Assembly: GCF_023093535.1 (NCBI RefSeq)
Contig: NZ_CP095757.1
Location: 2,542,001 to 2,606,000 of the forward strand
Source of the DNA: Halovivax limisalsi
GTDB taxonomy: Archaea; Halobacteriota; Halobacteria; Halobacteriales; Natrialbaceae
Length of the DNA: 64,000 nt
Direction of reading: 5' to 3'
Below are positions 59,221 to 64,000 of this stretch, in pieces; position 1 is the stretch's first letter; each line of letters starts with the position of its first letter. The notes below the pieces were generated by a model, which was given only the letters and a program-made list of their open reading frames with translations, did no database searches and had not been told where the DNA came from. The position numbers were made by a program, and so were the translations under genes.

Positions 59221-60939
59221 TCAGGGGTGCGTGAAGTACGCGACCGTCTCCGCGTCGTCGTGGCGATCGATCCGGGCGTACCCGACGCGAACGAACTGGA
59301 CGACTTCGTCCGGCGCTATCGACCCCACGCCGGGTTCGGCGTGGCCGGAGACGTCGCCGTCCATCGTCCGCAGCCGGAGCGGCACGGCCGCGTCGGCCGG
59401 CACCCAGTGGACGACCTCGACGTCGCCCTCGCGGACCACCTGAATAGTTTCGCCGGTGTACTGCAACGTATCTCGCGTGTACTGGAAGCAGCCCAGACCC
59501 TTCAGCCAAACCCGACCTTCGCGCGCCGGCAGATCGTCGGCTTCGACGAGCACGGCGTCGCCGACGGGGATCTCGCGGACGCCCCGGTCCTCGTGGTCCG
59601 GGTGGCGCGGCGGAGTCGCCTCGTCAGGCGGCGAGCCGCCGAGGGGAACCTCGGTGCCGTCGCGGACGAAGAAGCGTCGGTCGCTCTCGTCGTCGATCAG
59701 GTCGCGGTTGTTCGCGTAGATGGTGCTCATCGCGAGGTCGACGTTCGACGTCGAGGTGCCGAGTTCGACCATCGCCTCGGTGATCGCCTCGCCGCGGATC
59801 CCCCGGCGGCGCAGGCTCGCGATCGTCGGTGCGCGCGGATCGTCCCAGCCGTCCAGCTCGCCCGCGTCGATCAGTTCCTTGATCGAGGAGGTGCTCATCG
59901 GCACGTCGTATGCGTCGAGCTGGACGTGGCCCCAGTGGACGACCTCGGGGTACTCCCAGTCGAAGTAGTCGTAGACGAAGCGCTGCTTCTTCGCCGAATC
60001 CTGCAGGTCGATCCCGCGGATGATGTGGGTGACGCCGGTCAGGTGGTCGTCGATCCCCGACTGGAAGTCGAGCATCGGCCAGCAGCGGTACTCGCTGGCT
60101 TCCTCGCGGGGATGTGGCGTATCGACCATCCGGAAGGCGACGAAGTCCCGCAGCGCGGGGTTCTTGTGCTCGATGTCGGTCTTGACCCGCAGGACGATCT
60201 CGCCGCTGTCGTAGTCGCCGTCGACCATCGCCTCGAACTCCTCGCCGACCGTGTCGAGGTCCTTCTCGCGGTGCGGGCAGGCCTCGCCCGCGTTCTTCAG
60301 TTCGCTGAACTCGCCGGCGGGACAGGTGCAGGTGTACGCGCCGCCCAGTTCGATCAACTCGCGAGCGTGCTCGTAGTAGGTCTCGACCCGATCGCTGGCG
60401 CGATAGACCGCGTCGGGTTCGAATCCGAGGTACGCGACGGCGTCGAGGATGGCGTCGTAGGCATCGAGATCGGGTCGCTTCGTCTCGGGATCGGTGTCGT
60501 CGAATCGCACGCAGAACCAGCCGTCGTACCGATCGCGGTAGGTGCCGATCACCGACGGCATGCGGGCGTGCCCGACGTGCCACGGTCCGTTCGGATTCGG
60601 CGCGCAGCGCATCCTGACCTCGTCGTAGTCGTCGACGTTCGGCAGGTCGGGGAGCGGACGATCGTCCCCGGGTTCCTCGGCTTCGATCTCGGCCAGTTCT
60701 TCCGGCGCCAGTTCCTCGATCCGCTCTCGGCGGGCGGCGGCCTCGAGGTCGTTGACCTCGTTCACGACGGACCCGATCACGCCCGGAATCTCGTCCCCGT
60801 GCGGTCGGAACTCGGGGTTCTCGCCCATGAGCGGGCCCATGATCGCCCCGACGTCGGCCTCGCTTTCGTGTTTGACTGCGTTCAGGAGCGCGTGCTTCTC
60901 GGCCTCGCGCTCGACGCGCTCGCGCATCTCGTCGTCCAT
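59221..60939 (-). CDS. gltX: Glutamyl-tRNA synthetase (archaeal type)
   Basis: A 572-residue class I synthetase that charges tRNA-Glu (and, in haloarchaea, tRNA-Gln for later amidation). PWHVGHAR (about 119-126) is the HIGH motif of the ATP site, and MSTSSIKEL (about 349-357) is the KMSKS-like loop. APNPNGPWHVGHA marks the archaeal/eukaryotic GlnRS-like subgroup. The last 150 residues are the beta-barrel anticodon-binding domain. N-terminal residues 1-90 are helical and acidic. The gene is followed 100 bases later by idsA upstream on the same strand. Confidence 0.95.
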   Translation of the reverse strand: MDDEMRERVEREAEKHALLNAVKHESEADVGAIMGPLMGENPEFRPHGDEIPGVIGSVVNEVNDLEAAARRERIEELAPEELAEIEAEEPGDDRPLPDLPNVDDYDEVRMRCAPNPNGPWHVGHARMPSVIGTYRDRYDGWFCVRFDDTDPETKRPDLDAYDAILDAVAYLGFEPDAVYRASDRVETYYEHARELIELGGAYTCTCPAGEFSELKNAGEACPHREKDLDTVGEEFEAMVDGDYDSGEIVLRVKTDIEHKNPALRDFVAFRMVDTPHPREEASEYRCWPMLDFQSGIDDHLTGVTHIIRGIDLQDSAKKQRFVYDYFDWEYPEVVHWGHVQLDAYDVPMSTSSIKELIDAGELDGWDDPRAPTIASLRRRGIRGEAITEAMVELGTSTSNVDLAMSTIYANNRDLIDDESDRRFFVRDGTEVPLGGSPPDEATPPRHPDHEDRGVREIPVGDAVLVEADDLPAREGRVWLKGLGCFQYTRDTLQYTGETIQVVREGDVEVVHWVPADAAVPLRLRTMDGDVSGHAEPGVGSIAPDEVVQFVRVGYARIDRHDDAETVAYFTHP

Positions 60940-61038
60940 TGGACGGGTGTTCGCGGGGGTCGGTCAAAACAGCCGCGGATCTCGCTCGCCATCGGACGCC
61001 CCGACGCCAGCACGGCGACGACGCCGAGCACGACCCGG

Positions 61039-62091
61039 TCAGTAACCGCGTTCGACGAGGTAATCCGCCAGATCCTCGAGCAGCGATCGCGCCTCGTTCT
61101 CCGGCAGGACGTCCAGCCGTTCGGTCCCCTGCGAGACGAGTTCGCGCGCCTTCGCTCGGGCGAATTCGATGCTTCCCGCATCCTCGAGCGTCGCGACGGC
61201 GGCGTCGATCTCGGCCTCGGTGACCGCGTCGACGTCGTCGGTGTCGACGAGCGAATCGACGTCGACGCCCTGCTCGCGGGCGTGGACCGTGATCAGCGTC
61301 TGCTTGTTCTCGACGAGGTCGCTGCCGCGCTGCTTGCCGAGCGTCTCGCTCGGGACGGTCAGGTCGAGGACGTCGTCGTGGATCTGGAAGCCGCGGCCGA
61401 TGTCGAGGCCGTAGCCGTAGAGGGCGTCGACCGTCTCCTCGTCGGCTCCCATCAGGACCGCGGGAAGTGCGGCCGACGCGGCGTAGAGGACCGCCGTCTT
61501 CTGTTCGACCATCTCCAGGTACTCGTCCGGCGTGACGTGCGCTCGCTCCTCGAACTGGACGTCCAGCGACTGGCCCTCGCAGATCTGCGTGCAGGTGTTC
61601 GCGAGGACGTCGAGCGCGCGGACCGTCCGGTCGGTCGTGGCGCCGGTGTCGAGCATGATCTCGAAGGCCTTCGAGTAGAGCGTATCGCCGGCGAGGATCG
61701 CCGTCTCGACGTCGTACTCGCGGTGGACGGCCGGCACGCCCCGGCGCAGGTCGTCGTCGTCCATGATGTCGTCGTGGATCAGCGTGAACGACTGGATCAC
61801 CTCGACGCTCACCCCCGCCGCGAGGGCGTCGATGGGGTCCCCGTCGTCGAGCGTGGGGAACGAACGGTACTCCGTCGAGAGCGGTTCGACGTCCGCGAGC
61901 GCTTCGGCCGTCACGAGCAATACCGACGGTCGGAGGCGTTTGCCGCCCGCGTCGAGCAGGTAGCGAGAGGCCTCGTAGAGCCGTTCCGGGCGCTTGATCG
62001 GGAGCTCGTCGGGGATCGCCTCGTTGACGCGCTCGCGGCGCTCCCGGACGGCCTCGAGTACCGCCTGTTCGCGTGCCTCGGGGGTCGTCAT
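61039..62091 (-). CDS. idsA: Geranylgeranyl diphosphate synthase (bifunctional short-chain prenyltransferase)
   Basis: A 350-residue helical enzyme that condenses isopentenyl diphosphate to make C15/C20 diphosphates for archaeal lipids. The first Asp-rich motif is Asp107-Asp108-x2-Asp111 in HDDIMDDDDL. The second is DDVLD (239-243), with GKRLRPSVLL (about 50-59) for diphosphate binding. The residues before the first motif set product length. Its ATG lies one base after the RNase J stop, so the two are co-transcribed. Neighbouring isopentenyl phosphate kinase supplies its substrate. Confidence 0.95.
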   Translation of the reverse strand: MTTPEAREQAVLEAVRERRERVNEAIPDELPIKRPERLYEASRYLLDAGGKRLRPSVLLVTAEALADVEPLSTEYRSFPTLDDGDPIDALAAGVSVEVIQSFTLIHDDIMDDDDLRRGVPAVHREYDVETAILAGDTLYSKAFEIMLDTGATTDRTVRALDVLANTCTQICEGQSLDVQFEERAHVTPDEYLEMVEQKTAVLYAASAALPAVLMGADEETVDALYGYGLDIGRGFQIHDDVLDLTVPSETLGKQRGSDLVENKQTLITVHAREQGVDVDSLVDTDDVDAVTEAEIDAAVATLEDAGSIEFARAKARELVSQGTERLDVLPENEARSLLEDLADYLVERGY

Positions 62092-62092
62092 C

Positions 62093-63445
62093 TCACTCGA
62101 CCAGCTGGATCAGGTTGCCGTTCGACGTCACGTGGAGGTCGCGTCCGAGCTTGTACCCCTCGCTCCGTGCGAGGTCGACGTAGCCGGAGAAGCCCTTCAT
62201 GTCCTGGTGGGCCGGGATGAGGTGCTGGGGTTGCAGCGCCTGCAGCATCTCGTAGTGGCCCTCCTGGTTGAGGTGGCCCGAAACGTGAATGTCCGAGTAG
62301 ATGCGCGCACCCTGCATGCCCAGCAGCTTCTCGGCCTGGTAGCGCTGGCCCTCGTTGGTCGGCTCCGGGATGACCCGGGCGGAGAAGACGACCTTGTCGC
62401 CGTCGTCGAGTTCGTACGGCGTCTCGCCGCGGGCCATCCGGGTGAGCATCGCGCGCGGCTCGCCCTGGTGACCGGTGACGACCGGCAGGAAGTTCTCCTT
62501 GCCCTCGTTCATGATGCGCTTGAACGTCCGGTCGACCGACTTGCGGTGGCCGAACATGCCGAGATCCGACGGGAAGTCGACGAAGTCGAGTCGCTCGGCC
62601 GTCCCGGAGTACTTCTCCATCGAGCGGCCCAGCAGGACCGGCTGGCGGCCGATGTCCTGGGCGAACTCGACGAGCGAGGAGACGCGAGCGATGTGACTCG
62701 AGAACGTCGTCGCGACGATCCCCCCGTCGTAGTCCTCGATGCTGTAGAGGACGTCACGGAGATGCTCCCGCGCCGTGCGCTCGGACGGGGTCCGACCCTG
62801 CTTGTTGGCGTTCGTACAGTCCTCGATGTAACAGAGGACGCCCTCGCCCTCGCGACCGATCTCGCGGAAGCGCTCCATGTCGATCGGGTCGCCGAGGACC
62901 GGCGTGTGATCCATGCGCTTGTCCAGCCCGTAGACGACGGCCCCCTCTGGGGTGTGCAACACGGGGTTGATGGCGTCGATGATCGAGTGGGTGACGTTGA
63001 CGAACTCGAGTTCGACCTGCCCGCTGTCGCCGATCGACATCGTCTCGCCGGGGTCCATCTTGACCAGGTCGTTCTCGACGCCGAACTTCTGCTCGCTCTC
63101 GATCTGCTGTTTGACCAGCTCGATCGTAAACGGCGTCGCGACGACCGGCGCGTTGTACCGGTGGGCGAGCTTCGAGATCGCGCCGATGTGGTCCAGGTGA
63201 CCGTGTGTCGGCACGATCGCCTGCACGTCGCCCTCCAGATCGGACATGATCCGGTCGTCCGGGATCGCGCCCATGTCGATCAGGTCGAGACTGTGCATCC
63301 GTTCGGTCTCGACGTTGTCGTGGATGAGAACCTGCGAAAGGTTCAGTCCCATGTCGAAGATGACAACGTCGTCGCCCGCGCGAACGGCAGTCATCTGCCG
63401 TCCGACTTCCTCGTAACCGCCTATCGTTGCGATTTCTATTTCCAT
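62093..63445 (-). CDS. rnj: Archaeal RNase J (MBL-fold ribonuclease)
   Basis: A 450-residue beta-CASP metallo-beta-lactamase nuclease, acting 5'-to-3' on RNA. Metal motif THGHLDHIG has His81, His83, Asp85 and His86. Later [10 protein letters not shown] (about 149-158), [14 protein letters not shown] (about 240-253) and the C-terminal DIHVSGH and LIPAH motifs complete the beta-CASP fold. It resembles the aRNase J of euryarchaea. It is adjacent to idsA (one base gap) and preceded by a long leader with a strong hairpin. Conserved linkage with isoprenoid genes is known in euryarchaea. Confidence 0.93.
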   Translation of the reverse strand: MEIEIATIGGYEEVGRQMTAVRAGDDVVIFDMGLNLSQVLIHDNVETERMHSLDLIDMGAIPDDRIMSDLEGDVQAIVPTHGHLDHIGAISKLAHRYNAPVVATPFTIELVKQQIESEQKFGVENDLVKMDPGETMSIGDSGQVELEFVNVTHSIIDAINPVLHTPEGAVVYGLDKRMDHTPVLGDPIDMERFREIGREGEGVLCYIEDCTNANKQGRTPSERTAREHLRDVLYSIEDYDGGIVATTFSSHIARVSSLVEFAQDIGRQPVLLGRSMEKYSGTAERLDFVDFPSDLGMFGHRKSVDRTFKRIMNEGKENFLPVVTGHQGEPRAMLTRMARGETPYELDDGDKVVFSARVIPEPTNEGQRYQAEKLLGMQGARIYSDIHVSGHLNQEGHYEMLQALQPQHLIPAHQDMKGFSGYVDLARSEGYKLGRDLHVTSNGNLIQLVE

Positions 63446-63641
63446 TTGTAAACACCGAGAGCCGGTCGGGGCTCTCTGGGTAACGGTCCGCGGACTCCCG
63501 GTTCCTGCGGCCTCGACGGTTTCCGCGCGTCGGCCATCCCGCTATGCGGCCGGTCTCGGCGGGTCTCGTGACCCAGTTCCGAGGGCGGCCGCACTTGCCC
63601 GCGGGTCTCGCTACCTCGTCCTACACAGCCATCGCGTATAA
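63446..63641 (-). promoter_or_regulatory. Leader of RNase J gene with hairpin
   Basis: GTTTATACG on the minus strand (about 63633-63641) is a TATA-like box, giving a leader of about 165 bases before ATG 63445. Near its end gagagcc-(6)-ggctctc (63457-63476) forms a 7-bp hairpin 12 bases from the start codon. No ribosome binding site is evident. The 63446-63707 stretch contains no recognised protein gene. Confidence 0.5.
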
Positions 63642-63707
63642 ACTCCGCGGGTCGACGACGCGGCCGATCGACCGCACGTTCGACCCACCTGCGACCGCAC
63701 TGACGGC

Positions 63708-64000
63708 TCACTCGATCGTCGTTCCGGGCCGCTCGCCGGCGAGAAACGCCCGCAAGTCGGACAGTCCGACGATCGACGCACTCGACTCGAGTTCGAGGAG
63801 CGATCGAACCTTCCCGGCCATGCCGCCGCTGACGTCCGTCGCGTCGCTCTCGCCGAGGGCGCTCGCGACGGCATCGTAGGAATCGATCCGCTCGACCACC
63901 GTCCCGTCTTCGTCGAGGACGCCCGGCACGGCCGAACAGAGACCCACCCGCTCCGCCGCGAGCGCCCGCGCCAGTTCGACGACGAGTTCGTCGCCGCTGA
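63708..64000 (-). CDS. ipk: Isopentenyl phosphate kinase, C-terminal part (runs off window)
   Basis: The last 97 residues of an amino-acid-kinase-fold enzyme that phosphorylates isopentenyl phosphate to isopentenyl diphosphate in the archaeal mevalonate route. Visible features are the segment DELVVELARALAAERVGLCS, then VPGVLDEDGTVVERID, then DVSGGMAGKVRSLLEL with the conserved D-x-T/S-GGM-x-GK nucleotide/phosphate motif, and the terminal GERPGTTIE. The N-terminus lies outside. Its product feeds idsA at 61039. Confidence 0.9.
   Translation of the reverse strand, partial: SGDELVVELARALAAERVGLCSAVPGVLDEDGTVVERIDSYDAVASALGESDATDVSGGMAGKVRSLLELESSASIVGLSDLRAFLAGERPGTTIE

Noticed and set aside
59173..62220. 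A 1015-codon plus-strand open frame over gltX and idsA.
   Set aside because: It is the antisense of two conserved genes and shows only patternless charged sequence.
1..64000. Search for transposases, CRISPR repeats, rRNA, integrases and prophage genes.
   Set aside because: No transposase, integrase or capsid-type protein and no regularly spaced repeats were seen; the tRNA-Glu 3' copy is the only hint of past integration.

Overview
The window is high-GC DNA coding for strongly acidic proteins. It has leaderless archaeal promoters (TATA-like boxes about 27 bases before start codons), archaeal ribosomal proteins (L7Ae, S28e, L24e), an archaeal GluRS, geranylgeranyl diphosphate synthase, archaeal RNase J, isopentenyl phosphate kinase and several haloarchaea-only families. 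It is a chromosomal segment of a halophilic archaeon (class Halobacteria). I cannot name the genus from sequence alone. No insertion sequence, CRISPR array, rRNA gene or replication origin was seen.

Layout. 1-6.4 kb: a partial Tat lipoprotein, two unlike ZIP metal transporters, thioredoxin, a DUF1684 protein, a K+ channel with RCK domains, and a tandem universal stress protein (USP). 6.5-10.2 kb: heme genes (HemG/CgoX-like oxidase, ferrochelatase, uroporphyrinogen decarboxylase). 10.3-13 kb: membrane proteins including a PiT phosphate transporter. 13-16.4 kb: a sulfane-sulfur module (two YeeE/YedE halves, a rhodanese-persulfide dioxygenase fusion, TusA, DsrE). 16.7-25.2 kb: mixed housekeeping and stress genes (DUF2267, MgtC/DUF4010, VanZ, USP, CoA-disulfide reductase-like enzyme, class V aminotransferase), with two decayed genes: a twice-frameshifted USP and a frameshifted winged-helix regulator that has lost most of its DNA-binding domain. 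25.4-27.2 kb: an ABC-2 exporter.

27.3-47.3 kb is a respiratory and copper island. It holds two heme-copper oxidase operons. One has a subunit I that lacks the usual active-site tyrosine (Gln instead); the other is an ordinary ba3-type operon. Each sits near a CcoI-like Cu+ ATPase. The island also has CcdA, a TlpA-like thioredoxin and Sco for CuA-site assembly, a radical SAM/SPASM enzyme, regulators and small membrane subunits. The genes fit together as electron-transfer enzymes plus the machinery that loads their copper sites.

47.5-53.5 kb: a multi-PAS sensor without a kinase domain, a 1.2-kb gene-sparse stretch ending in tRNA-Glu(CTC) with a nearby copy of its 3' end, a membrane-bound winged-helix protein, an MBL hydrolase and Mn-superoxide dismutase. 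53.8-58.1 kb: the rpl7Ae-rps28e-rpl24e-ndk operon with a structured 5' leader, diverging from tmcA. 58.1-64 kb: an SDR, a small zinc-binding protein, and the gltX, idsA, RNase J and isopentenyl phosphate kinase genes, which join isoprenoid lipid synthesis with RNA and tRNA functions.

Most interesting points: the Tyr-less heme-copper enzyme and its duplicated partner module, an 18-bp perfect palindrome at a copper ATPase promoter, structured leaders before rpl7Ae and RNase J, the sulfur module, the two decayed genes, and an L24e with a very long acidic tail.
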